A stretch of DNA of 46,267 nt from assembly GCF_000003815.2 (NCBI RefSeq), contig NW_023365891.1:28288-74554 (forward strand). The letters are read 5' to 3'. This DNA is from Branchiostoma floridae (Eukaryota > Chordata > Leptocardii > Amphioxiformes > Branchiostomatidae). The translations under genes and the position numbers were made by a program. Positions 11,460-20,990 of the stretch are shown piece after piece. The notes under the pieces were generated by a model that was given only the letters and a program-made list of their open reading frames with translations, did not search any database and was not told the DNA's origin. Numbering within the stretch: position 1 is the first letter of the stretch; every line of letters starts with the position of its first letter.

Positions 11460-11975
11460 ACGTCAGGACGGGCCCGTGTCCCCATGTGTCAGGTCGGGTG
11501 AGAAACTCCAAAGTGCCGGACTTGAACTTCCTCTGGTGTCGGACTTGATGAAGGAACACAACTGTGGTGTCGGACTTGCCCTCTCGTGGAGACAGAGTGC
11601 CCCTTGTGTCGGCCTTGGCGAGGGGAGTTCCCTCGTGTAGGACCTGAAGACAGCCAGCGTGCCCCTAGTATGTAGGACTTGCGAGGGGAGTCCCCTCGTG
11701 CTGAAACTGGAGACAGCGTGCCCCTTGTGTCGGCCTTTGCGAGGGGAGTTCCCTCGTGTAGGACCTGAAGACAGCCAGCGTGCCCTTATGTAGGACTACG
11801 AGGGGAGTCCCCTCGTGCTGGAACTCCTACCGCGGATTTGACGAGGGGAGTCCCCTCGCGTAGTGGTTGTTGACGTTCAGGCGAGGGGAGTTTCCTCGTT
11901 AACCCCATAGATCTAAGTCTCAATGGCTGTCCTTTTGATTTTGTGGCAGTCACACGAGGGGAGTTCCCTCGTTAC
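11460..11975 (+). repeat. Degenerate ~60-bp tandem repeat with seven 17-bp palindromes
   Basis: CGAGGGGAGTCCCCTCG or a close variant occurs at 11619, 11682, 11740, 11799, 11842, 11882 and 11955, spaced 40-73 bp apart. The intervening repeat has a partial 120-bp higher order (GACCTGAAGACAGCCAGCGT recurs at about 11641 and 11762) and degenerate GTGTCGGACTTG units upstream from 11460. On the minus strand, six of the seven palindromes contain GGGGACTCCC or GGGAACTCCC, which fit the NF-kappaB consensus GGGRNYYYCC; the copy at 11882 (GTTTCC) does not. Spacers are repeats rather than unique sequence, so this is not a CRISPR array. Confidence 0.85.
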
Positions 11976-12069
11976 CCCAGAGATCTAAGCCTCTAGAGTT
12001 CACTTTTTGAATTTTTCTGTGTCTTTAATTTTTTATATCACAGTCTAAAAGGCTTTGATTTCAAGTTTT

Positions 12070-12127
12070 GTCGTCTTGATATTTCAATATTCAAGACGAA
12101 AAAAGGGGAATAAATTAGATTTTCCCC
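12070..12127. repeat. Two adjacent hairpins next to the ambiguous base
   Basis: CGTCTTGATATT pairs with AATATTCAAGACG, and GGGGAA pairs with TTCCCC about 12 bases further on. They sit 20 bp before the N at 12147. Their role is unknown; they could be the end of a mobile element. Confidence 0.5.
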
Positions 12128-12146
12128 TTTAGATTTGGATCGTGTT

Positions 12147-12147
12147 N
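12147..12147. other. Single ambiguous base at the edge of paralogy
   Basis: The only N in the window. Sequence to its right aligns with the intron before gene B's second exon (about 29060 onward); sequence to its left does not. It may mark an assembly join. Confidence 0.8.
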
Positions 12148-12608
12148 TATATGCCGTAGACTGCAAAAAATGTCGAAAAACAAATACGAAGGAAAAATAA
12201 TGTCATAGGATGCCAAAATTGTCATATGAAATAAAGACCATTGTTAGGTATAAAGCATATTCTGTGTGTTTACCCATTTGTTAAATAGTCATGGCTACTT
12301 ACATTTCATAAAGAGGGAAGCATTTTGGGCCAAACATTTTTTATTCGCACGCTTACATCAGTTTTAGGGCTCCAGTAGGACGCCATCCGTATAAACAAGA
12401 CATGACAGGGGTTCAGTTTCAATAGGAATATTTGTAATACATTCCAAATTTATAACTATGTATTTTAAAGTGACTGAAAGTTATATTTCCTGTAAAACTT
12501 TGGGTTCTACAATGATGGACAGTAATAACGTTATGCTGTCCTTGGAGGACTGTTTGAATCCGCCGATTTACAAAACGGCTTCATTTGCTTCTCCACCTGT
12601 TCACTCAG

Positions 12609-12707
12609 AATGGCGAGACCGCACTCCATTGGGCCAGCAGGAACGGGAACACTGAGATGGTGAAGTTGCTGGTTCAACTCGGCACTGATGTGGAGGCGAA
12701 GGACAAG
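12609..12707 (+). CDS. Gene A exon: ankyrin repeat 1 of those visible
   Basis: 33 codons in phase 0, bounded by TTCACTCAG and AAG|GTCAGT. It reads NGETALHWASRNGNTEMVKL and ends GTDVEAKDK. The TALH and GADV-type turns are the ankyrin signature. It matches gene B 29558-29656. Confidence 0.9.
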
Positions 12708-15700
12708 GTCAGTACAGATAATCAGTAAGAATAGTAAGAATAAAGGGACAATTAAAATTGTTGCGAAATGTTTACTGGTCTTAGAATATTTCCCGCTCTC
12801 TTGGCTTAGACTCATTAGCCATAGAACCAATAGGCAAATGACAAGGATTGTATTTCAAGTTAGTAGGAATGTTTGTACTACCTTCAACAAACATATTAAT
12901 GTATCGTATAGAAGTACAATTGAAAATTTTATTTTTTGTTAAAGTTTAGGTTTTACAATGGTGGACAGTCATTATTGCCTGCTATCCTCGTTTGTGTTTA
13001 TTTGAATCTGGCGGCTCACAAAACGGCTTCGTTTGTTCCTCCGTCTGTTCACTCAGGATGGCGAGACCGCACTCCATGTGGCCAGCATGAAAAGGAACAC
13101 TGAGATGGTGAAGCTGCTGGTTCAACTCGGCGCTAATGTGGAGGCGAAAAACATGGTAAATACAGAAAATCATCTCATTTAGACAGAATGAAGGGACAGA
13201 TAATGATAGTTTAGAAATGTTTTCTAGTCTTAGAATGCTCCCCGATGACAGCGGTTGAATACATTGTACGTAGTAATATTTTACTACCTTCGACCATTAT
13301 ATCAATTTATCGTATAGAAGTAACAATTGACGATTATATTTTCTGTTTAAGTTTGGGTTTTTCAACGATGGACAGTCATTATAGCCTTCTATCCCCGGGG
13401 GTCTTTTAGGATCCGTAGATGTACAAAACGGCTTTATTTGTTCCTCCATCTGTTCACTCAGGATGGCAGGACCGCACTCCATGTGGCCAGCGGGAACGGG
13501 AACACTGAGATGGTGAAGCTGCTGATTCAACTTGGCGCTAATGTGGAGGCGAAAGACAAGGTCAGTACAGATAATCAGTAATAATAGTAAGAATAAAGGG
13601 ACAATTAATGATTGTTAAGAAATTTTACTAGTCTAGTTCCCTGATCTGTCGACTTAGGCTAGTTAGCTAGCTATGACAAGGGAAAAATTTAAAGTTAGCA
13701 GGAATATTTGTACTACCTTCGAGAATTGTCTATAAATGTGTAACTTATAGAAGTGACAAATGACAGATTTATATCCTGTTAAAGTTAACCCTATTCAGAC
13801 CGGGCTTTTTTGGTCATCCCTGGACCGGGGGGGGTGCTTTTGAGGCCCTCCACTTCTAAGTCCTCTAACTCTTGAACGACGTGCCGTAGGGCCACCAAAT
13901 TTTCAGGACATGATATCGACATAATATCTGACAAGTATTCGACGTTTGACGTTACGTTGACGTAAAATGACGTAATTATAACGTCATCAATCTGATTATA
14001 TTGGCCGGACCCATGAAAAAAGGGTATTCTCAGAATACTTCAAGTTATACTACAAAAATGTAACAACAAGTGCAGATAACAGAATTATAATGTTTATTAC
14101 GACTTGTATTGCCAATAGCAACATCGATGACGTCATAATGACGTCATAAGATGACGTTATGCACATCTAAGATACGAGTTAGGCTCCGCCATATTATATC
14201 CACTACCTTGAATTTTTAAAAGTTCTTTTTTTTTGCAACAAATTATCACAAAGGGTAATGGAAATAGACTAATTTCATTCATTTAGATAGTTTTTGATGA
14301 AAAAATACCAGGTAGTTACAAATTTTAAGGGATAATTAGCTTGTTATTCTTGATCTGGCCATACGGTCCGCCATCTTGGATTTGGGCTGATGACGTCATC
14401 AAATTAGCATAATTTATGCATACATAATTATGAAAGATATACTAAATAATATAATATTTTATTTATGTAACAAAATAGCAGTAATATAGCAAATAAATGT
14501 GAAAAATACATTGTTAGAACCAAAAAGTGTGATTTTTGGCAAAACTGCCTGTCAGCAAACGGTTGCCATGGCAACACGAAAAAATGGAAAATTTGTAAAA
14601 CTTCGTAAAATTGTTGCCAACAATATTTTAAGAAAACTCACCAAATTTGGTGGCTTTAGCGTAAGGCGTTCTGGCGTTATAGGGCATCGAAGTTAGCGCG
14701 CGCCTCAAAAGCCCCCCCCCCCCCCCGGTCTGAATAGGGTTAAGGTTTACTGAAAAGTGGGAGAAATACACAGCGCAAACAGAGCCATTTTAAGTGCGAA
14801 TAGATAGACACACTATTCTAGCAATTTCTGACAGATTAGAATACCTGTTAGCATTATATCAATCAAATAATTGCGATTTTAGCAGTCGAATAGTGAGCAG
14901 TTAAGTCGCTAAAATTAGGTTACCATCAACAAATCATGATTGAAGTGTTTATATGTTATCGGTAATTTTATTTCAAAGATCGCTATTCACTACTAAAATT
15001 GCTATTATTTTATCAGTCAACATTTGAGACAGTGATGTTTATTAACACCGTTACAGAATGCAATGAACTACAGTTTTCTCCCACCGCTAAACTTACCGAC
15101 AATTAACAATATGAAACAAATTAACATTTATATTTATGCATATGTATATGTATATACAACCTAGTATTAAGTAAGATTACAGATACACATACATTGATAT
15201 TTGACAAACAGGATGCAGGCCGTTTTTGTAAATGGTGATATCTCGACTTACAGAGAGATAAATAGTGGAGTACCACAGGGTAGCTGTTTGGGTCCACTGT
15301 TGTTCTGCGTATATACTAACGACTTACCCGCAGTGGTAAAACACTGTGACGTAGTAATGTACGCAGACGATACAACTCCATCTGCTGCAGGCCCCAGCAT
15401 AGCAGAGGTACAAGCCACTCTTCAAGCTGAACTTACCCATATTAATAACTGGGTTCAAGCTAACAGACTGGTGCTCAATGTTGACAAGACCAAATCTATG
15501 GTCATTGGAAGTCGTTACAAACTAAAACATAAACCAGCCTTGCAGCTTTCGATGAGCAACAAAATGATAGAACAGGTTGAGCAGGCTAAGCTTCTAGGAA
15601 TGTTGATGGACCAGCAGTTAACCTGGGCTCAACATCTGGACAAAGTAACATCTAAAATGGCACGCGCACTAGCAGCACTGGCTAAATCTCGGGACTTCTT

Positions 15701-18700
15701 TACTAGTGACACGTTAAAAACTGTTGCACAAACACTTGTTCTGAGTCACATGGATTATTGTGCATGTCTTCTGTCTGCGAGTTCCCAATCTCATTTAAAT
15801 AAACTACAGACATTGCAAAATAAGGCTGCCAGGCTAGTACTTAATGCAAAGTACACTTCTAACACTGATGACTTACATAGAAAACTGAACTGGCCAAAGG
15901 TAAACGAACGACTTTATACCCGAACCCTCACTATGTTCCACAAAATTCTTACAGCTAAGAAACCAGAAGCTACCTACAAAAGACTACATGCAATCAAAAA
16001 TACCCACCGACACAACACCCGACTAGCTCAAGGGGGGGGGGGGATTAAGATTGCCCAAACCCAAAACTTCTGCTGCTACCAGGACTTTCCTTTACAGGTG
16101 TGTTAAATCTTACAACTTATTACCACAAAACTTCAAATCAGCCACACCGTCCATGTTCAAAAAGCACATCAAAGACAGACTAAATACACAGACACAAACT
16201 TACAAACCTCTGCAGCACTGGTGGTAAGACATTTATTAACAACTATGTATATAGAATTAATGTTTAGAATATTTGATACTGACCTCTGACCTCTCAGCTA
16301 CTCGATCTCACAACTACATTTACTTTTATTTTAAGAATAAGGTTTTGCGGTAATGTTTTCCTTTAAGTATAACGTTAAGTGTATATTTAGGTTGGTTGGA
16401 TAGGTTGTGAATTAAGGTGTAAATAGTCTCAATGTTCTGTTAATGTATTATGTTAAGTGTTTGTCTTAAGACTCCAGGAAGATTAGTGACGCATTGTCAG
16501 AATTGTACATGTATTCACTTATGGAGATCTTTTCAATAAACAATAAACAATAAACGATATTTGACCAGGATTTAAGATTTCTTTTACGGACAGTAAATCA
16601 AAAATACGGAAATGAAAACATTGTACATGTATAAAACTGATGAATTCACGTACACGTACACAGGACTGGGTACATTTACAATAATGTGCAGCCAGAAAGT
16701 TTTGCTGTCCTTTGGGGGTCTGTTTGAATATTTATACCAAACTAGAATTGTCTATACATGTATGGCTGATAGAAGTAACAATTGACAATTTTTCCTGTAA
16801 AAGGTAAGATTTCACTGAAAAGCGGGAAAAATACTAGACGCAAACAGAGCCCTTCAAGTGCAAAAACATAGACACACTATTCTAGCAATTTCTGACAGAA
16901 TAGAATACTTGTTAGCCTACATCAATCAAATAATTGCGATTTCATCAGTCAAGTAGTGAAGAGTTAAGTCGCTAAAATCAAGCTTTAGCACATCAAGATT
17001 AATGTCTTGTTTTGTTATCGGTAACTTAATCTTAAAGATTGCTATTCATTTACTCAGATCACAATTATTTAATCAGCCAAAATTGGAGGCAGTGATGTTT
17101 GTTCTCACTGTTACAAAAGACCGTGAAATACTCCCTTCCCTAACCACTAAACTTCGGAAATGAAAACATTGTATTAAACTACGATGAATTATCCTCGTAC
17201 GCGTACACAGGATGGGATAAAACCACTGGACCACATACGTGACCAAGACCACAGACGTTTCCTGAAGGTAAGAAAATTCTTTCAAAGAAAAGACTTTTAA
17301 TAGAACGAATACCATTATGATGGTCTTTTTATGGATCCAACATTATTTACATTTAAGAGCCTACTGCACACTGTTACGTTTTGTCTTCTCGATAAAGTTA
17401 TTTGAATCGTGATTATAAATAAATAGGTGGATATTTTGATTTTGCGTTATGGATATCTTTAGCATAAAGCGAGGAAGAAACTAGATTCAGAAAAAGACTG
17501 CGTTTATATTGATCATCCAGAATCTGGCCACAGAGGTTCCATACCACAAACTAATGAAACAGTCCGGTGGGGTGAAAGTCGACAGGTTTAAAATGTGTAT
17601 CTGTGGACCACAAGAAGCTGGCAAGTCTACACTGAAGGAAAGCCTGCAAACCGTACGAGCTTTTTTACACTAGATTTCCTATCCAATTAGAACCTTCTAA
17701 ACATTTTAAAGTAAAATTAGACATTAGTTCTGCAAAGAGACATTGAATTTAGATTACCCTTCTAAATATACTCTACAGAAACGCATGATTATGCAGGGCA
17801 ATTACTGTTTCGTCACTATATCTATTATTCCTATGTTTCAATGTTAACGTTGTTTTACATTAGACTGAAAAAGGTCTGCTACAGATTTGAATTGGTACGA
17901 TTCGTACTGGTATGGTACCAATCACAGCTTCGTTTATCAAGTTAAACCTTCTCTTTACATCTTGAACTTTCTTTCTTATGACGCACTTATGGTTTTGACC
18001 TTGATCTAATAATTTCACGTAGGGACCTTTCACCGCCTTCTTCCGGGACCGAATGACACCAGACCACCAGCCACACGAGCCCACCCCTGGTGTGAATGTG
18101 GGAACAACCAACATTCCCAGTGTGGGGGAGGTCAGTGTGTGGGACTTCGCTGGACAGTCGGAGTACGCGGTAACACACAGCATGTTCATGGGTGCAGAGA
18201 ACACAATCTTCGTCGTAATGTACAGCATCATGGATGATATCCGTACACAAGAGAAAAAGGTAACTAGACAGGCATCCTCTACATATTTGTATTACTAAGA
18301 TGATTTTGTTTCAATTCATCTAAATGGATTTTGATTATAACTCACAGGTCCACTGGTGGCTGTGTTTCATCAAGTCCTGCAACACAAAGAGTAAACCAAA
18401 CGTCATCCTCGTGGCCAGTCATGCTGACCAGACTGCCACAGGTCTGTTACTTTATATCAATTTACTAACTATCCATTGTTTCATTAGCTTGAAGCTATCT
18501 AATATGTTTATGGCCGGATGTCCTCTCAATGGCGTTTGTGCTTTATAGAATTTTCATCTATTGAATATATGCTATTGTTAATTGTATTGTAGGACACCAA
18601 AAGGCATCTTCCCTCCTTGAGATGATGACAACAGAGTTTAAGGATCATCTGGAAATTTCAGACGAAGTTGTCCTGCTTGACTGCAGAAAGACTCGTAAAA

Positions 18701-20628
18701 CTGACATGCGGTGTCTTAAAGACCTTTTGACGAGACTGAAGACCAAGCTTCTAACAGTGAGTGGTGTCGTCTAGTTACAATGTTCAAAGTATTTCCTCTT
18801 AAATATTTTAGACAAACGTTATTCGCTTAACTTTAACACTGTCCTTATATAATATTAGCTGACTAGATTATTTAAAAAAATACAGAAAATGTGTCAAGAT
18901 GATTTTTTGTAGATGTGACAGCTCAGTTCCATGGTGTCTTGGTTATACATCCGCCTACTCAGTTGTTTTGTTCAATCAATGTTTACTTTTATTATATAGC
19001 ATCAGCGAGCCATACCCAAACTGTGTGCTGAAATTATCAAGTGTCTACCCAAATGGACCAAGGAGAAGTGCAACCCAAAGTGTCCCGTTTTGAGATGGAC
19101 AGAGTACAAGGAGGACGTGATGGAGATGATGGGGATCGACAGCTTGGCTGAAGAAGATTTTCTCAAGGAGTCTTCGAAGTATCTGAATCACCTTGGGGAG
19201 GTAAAAACTTGCTTATGTGTCACTTTTTTCCATCTTTTTGTTGTTAATTACAATTAGCTTTCATTCAAATATTTGCTATTTCTTACTATTCTTAGTAAAA
19301 ATGCACCCTAACTACTATCAAGTTTGAAAAAAAAGTAGCAAGGCAAAGTGACATAAGAATTTTGGTCATTCCCAGGGCCAGGTAATTGATCTCATGATTG
19401 TACTAAATGTATGTTATTAAGAAATAATTCATAAGAGAATATTAGTGTAAAGAAGAAAAAGCCGTAAAAAGTATGATTTTCTGAATTTCTATGTTCAATT
19501 AAGGTAGAAGTCTGTGTACATATTTCGCAAATATCTCCTTGATAACACAAAATGTTCAGGTTAGATCTTTGAACGATGCAATATTCATGATACTGCTAAG
19601 GTTGAATGTAGGTAATTCACCACTTGTCACGTAAACGTTTTTCTTTCTTATTGTTCTAGATCTTGTTTGTCTCCTCAACTGTTGAGCCCATTGTTGTCCT
19701 GGAACCCAACTGGCTCTGCACGGATGTCTTCGGCAAAGTGATGGCACCAGAAAACTTCCCCATCCATCTGAGAAGACCTGAGGGCATTGGTATCGTCACA
19801 AAAGAAGACATCCAAAAAGTGTTCAAATATGTCGCCGATGTCGATCTCCTGATCACCCTGCTGCAAGAGTTCCAGCTCTGCCACACCTTTGATGGACAGG
19901 AGTTCATCATCCCCGGGCTGCTGACACAGACCATGCCTCCAGAGAAGTGGCAGCCAACCGCAGACCCCGCCAAGACCGTGTACTTCGGCAAGCAAGTCCA
20001 GTGTGCCGACACCACCGACATGTTCTCCTCCGGGTTCTTTCCCCGTGTGCAGACCCACCTGATGAGGCAGCTGAAGAATCGCCCGCTGCTGTGGAGGGAC
20101 GGAGACAAGTGTTTCGACTGTAACGTGGAAAGTCTCATCAAGCTCTCCCCAGACGGCCGTGCGGTCAACATCTGTGTGCGGAGCGAGCAGGCCGACAAGC
20201 ATAGGTGCCGAAAGATGCTAGAGCTGATAGAGAACATCCTGATCAACGAGCTCGACGATTGCAGCCCAGGCACTAAGACAGAGGAGAGGGTGCTCAGCGC
20301 TCGTGCACTGAGGGAACACAGAGAAGACGTCTACTCCTACAGCATGGATCAGATCGACAAGGCCAAAGCAGAGGACGGCATCGTCCATCACGACATCCTT
20401 GACTTCTCAGAAGACGTCGATGACCTCCTGTATGGTGGAAGAGACGACGATGAAGAGGAGCAAGGAGCTGTTGGGAACAGGGTCCAGCAAAAGATCGTGG
20501 GCGGGTATGGCAACACTATCATCAACCCATGTGATGGCGCGGTCTTCCATGTGTATCACGGTGCCGTTGGTGGTGTTGGACAACTGCAGCTACTGTGTCT
20601 GAGACTAGCTCAGATAGGCTGGCCCTAG
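12609..20628 (+). CDS. Gene A: ankyrin-Roc-COR protein, DAPK1-like ROCO family (5' incomplete)
   Basis: Exons are 12609-12707, 13057-13155, 13462-13560, 17211-17267, 17521-17652, 18023-18259, 18348-18441, 18593-18756, 19000-19200 and 19660-20628, all with GT/AG ends and joining in frame (716 codons plus stop). The order is three 33-residue ankyrin repeats, a partial repeat, a Roc GTPase domain, a COR domain and a variable tail. Family relationship rests on Roc motifs and COR landmarks shared with DAPK1 (WLCTxVxGK and LREHxExVxxY). No kinase or death domain is visible. The first exon (MDGYEF in gene B) is not found upstream: paralogy stops at the N at 12147. Introns carry a piggyBac-type MITE and a LINE that gene B lacks. 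The protein is probably a cytoplasmic GTPase-regulated scaffold in stress or immune signalling, by inference from family. Confidence 0.85.
13057..13155 (+). CDS. Gene A exon: ankyrin repeat 2
   Basis: 33 codons in phase 0, with acceptor CACTCAG and donor ATG|GTAAAT. It starts DGETALHVASMKRNTEMVKL and ends with N-V-E-A-K-N-M. The MKR replaces the usual GNG turn, a slight departure from consensus. Confidence 0.9.
13462..13560 (+). CDS. Gene A exon: ankyrin repeat 3
   Basis: 33 codons in phase 0, DGRTALHVASGNGNTEMVKL, with donor AAG|GTCAGT. Its downstream intron aligns with that after gene B's last full ankyrin exon, whereas the upstream flank of gene B's exon aligns with gene A's repeat 2. Gene B therefore has one repeat fewer. 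Confidence 0.9.
13785..14743 (+). mobile_element. piggyBac-type non-autonomous element (copy 1)
   Basis: Precisely flanked by TTAA at 13785-13788 and 14740-14743; gene B's matching intron has a single TTAA (GTTAAAGTTAAGGTTT near 31636). Termini are inverted: CCCTATTCAGACCGGG on the left and CCGGTCTGAATAGGG on the right. The 951-bp interior has no transposase frame. It contains C and G homopolymers near the ends and three exact TGACGTCA palindromes (14128, 14139, 14391). TTAA target sites and a CCC start are standard piggyBac features. Copy 2 lies inverted at 39194-40154. Confidence 0.92.
15196..16565 (+). mobile_element. 5'-truncated CR1/L2-like LINE inserted in a gene A intron
   Basis: Flanked by a 10-bp duplication GATATTTGAC (15196-15205 and 16556-16565); gene B has the uninterrupted site near 32075. 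The frame from the insertion point encodes reverse-transcriptase palm and thumb motifs: VPQGSCLGPLLF at about residues 24-35 and the catalytic YADDT at 54-58. The frame breaks after a 12-G run (16032-16043). In the next frame it resumes with TSAATRTFLYRCVKSYNLLP and reaches a stop at 16227, the usual LINE C-terminus. The 3' end carries ATAAACA repeats. It is inactive because it lacks its 5' half and has the G-run frameshift. Confidence 0.9.
16684..16760 (+). repeat. Decayed ankyrin-exon flank in gene A intron
   Basis: TTTTGCTGTCCTTTGGGGGTCTG followed by TTTGAATATTTATACCAAA resembles the sequence found before each ankyrin exon (ATGCTGTCCTTGGAGGACTG at about 12532). No exon follows, so this looks like an ankyrin unit whose exon was deleted. 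Gene B has the same relic at about 32224-32300. Confidence 0.6.
17211..17267 (+). CDS. Gene A exon: terminal partial ankyrin repeat
   Basis: 19 codons in phase 0, DGIKPLDHIRDQDHRRFLK, between ACACAG and AAG|GTAAGA. The DGxxPLD start is the opening of an ankyrin repeat that passes into the linker before Roc. It is identical to gene B 32753-32809. Other frames contain stops. Confidence 0.8.
17521..17652 (+). CDS. Gene A exon: Roc P-loop
   Basis: 44 codons starting NLATEVPYHKLMKQSGGVKV and containing Walker A GPQEAGKSTLKESLQT, the nucleotide-phosphate loop of Ras-like GTPases (GxxxxGK[ST]). The acceptor could alternatively be the CAG at 17488-17490, which would add ten in-frame codons (KKTAFILIIQ). 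I prefer the nearer site because gene B shares it and its upstream tract is richer in T. Confidence 0.88.
18023..18259 (+). CDS. Gene A exon: Roc switch region
   Basis: 79 codons beginning GPFTAFFRDRMTPDHQPHEP. It holds a conserved T-P-G-V-N-V-G-T-T segment in the switch I area and the G3 motif WDFAGQSEY, where a Ras-like protein has DxxG. DAPK1 has a comparable FFR run just after its P-loop. Donor AAG|GTAACT. Confidence 0.9.
18348..18441 (+). CDS. Gene A exon: Roc G4 region
   Basis: 31 codons plus one base, VHWWLCFIKSC and onward to VILVASHADQ. The SHAD[QK] tetrad is the guanine-specificity G4 motif as found in ROCO and DAPK1 proteins (ATHAD in DAPK1). The intron splits a glycine codon (phase 1). 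Confidence 0.9.
18593..18756 (+). CDS. Gene A exon: end of Roc domain
   Basis: Completes the split glycine codon, then HQKASSLLEMMTTEF and EVVLLDCRKTRKTDMRCLKD. The VLLDCR stretch is in the position of the G5 strand of Roc domains. Donor ACA|GTGAGT is strong. Confidence 0.9.
19000..19200 (+). CDS. Gene A exon: start of COR domain
   Basis: 67 codons beginning HQRAIPKLCAEIIKCLPKWT and ending ESSKYLNHLGE. It matches the Roc-COR junction of DAPK1-like proteins, including the LCxxIIxxLPxW pattern and the ASEED-like LAEEDF. Donor GAG|GTAAAA. Confidence 0.9.
19660..20628 (+). CDS. Gene A terminal exon: COR domain and variable tail
   Basis: 322 codons and a TAG. COR landmarks include VLEPNWLCTDVFGKVMAPEN, then a helical LLQEFQLC segment and VYFGKQVQC. 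LREHREDVYSYSMDQI aligns with the LREHxExVxxY stretch of DAPK1. An acidic run (RDDDEEEQ) precedes the tail GNRVQQKIVGGYGNTIIN, which keeps the residue pattern of gene B's tail although the DNA no longer aligns well. The last 30 residues are unlike gene B. No death domain. Confidence 0.9.
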   Translation: MLFVSSTVEPIVVLEPNWLCTDVFGKVMAPENFPIHLRRPEGIGIVTKEDIQKVFKYVADVDLLITLLQEFQLCHTFDGQEFIIPGLLTQTMPPEKWQPTADPAKTVYFGKQVQCADTTDMFSSGFFPRVQTHLMRQLKNRPLLWRDGDKCFDCNVESLIKLSPDGRAVNICVRSEQADKHRCRKMLELIENILINELDDCSPGTKTEERVLSARALREHREDVYSYSMDQIDKAKAEDGIVHHDILDFSEDVDDLLYGGRDDDEEEQGAVGNRVQQKIVGGYGNTIINPCDGAVFHVYHGAVGGVGQLQLLCLRLAQIGWP

Positions 20629-20990
20629 AATGACACATTAAAAATTGAGAAGAGACGACGCTGTAGGGGAGCAATGAGCTTAGAAGCTAGAGGACAATAT
20701 ATCTGAGAATAGCTCAGATGAGCTTCCTATGCAATAAGGCAGTTGACAGCTTACTGACCAGTTTTTGTCGGCATGTCATGCATGAAATTTCTTACCAGAA
20801 AAATGCATTTGAAACATGAAAAAATGTTCTACTAGTCCTTCTGTAATATATGGACGAAAGACAGTAGTCCTATTTGTTGTAAATTTCCATTCACTGTTTA
20901 GGTAACATTACGTGTGAGGTTTACACATTTTGCATCAAAAGATCATGTCAGATTGCTATATTAGATTAGCGCTTTTATATTCTTGATGGG
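20629..20990 (+). other. Probable 3' UTR of gene A
   Basis: AT-rich sequence after the stop with no open frame. No AATAAA lies close to the stop; the first clear one is at 21458-21463, about 830 bp downstream. Confidence 0.5.

Noticed and set aside
11619-11971. CRISPR-like array of palindromic repeats
   Set aside because: Spacers are themselves repeats of variable length, there are no cas genes, and the genome is eukaryotic.
17073-17315. 80-codon minus-strand frame repeated at 32615-32857
   Set aside because: Its duplication follows from the gene duplication. It overlaps an intron and the antisense of a real exon.
19656-20273. Minus-strand open frames of about 200 codons opposite the terminal exons of genes A and B
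   Set aside because: They mirror the strongly coding plus strand, show no motifs, and are present only because the opposite exon is GC-biased.
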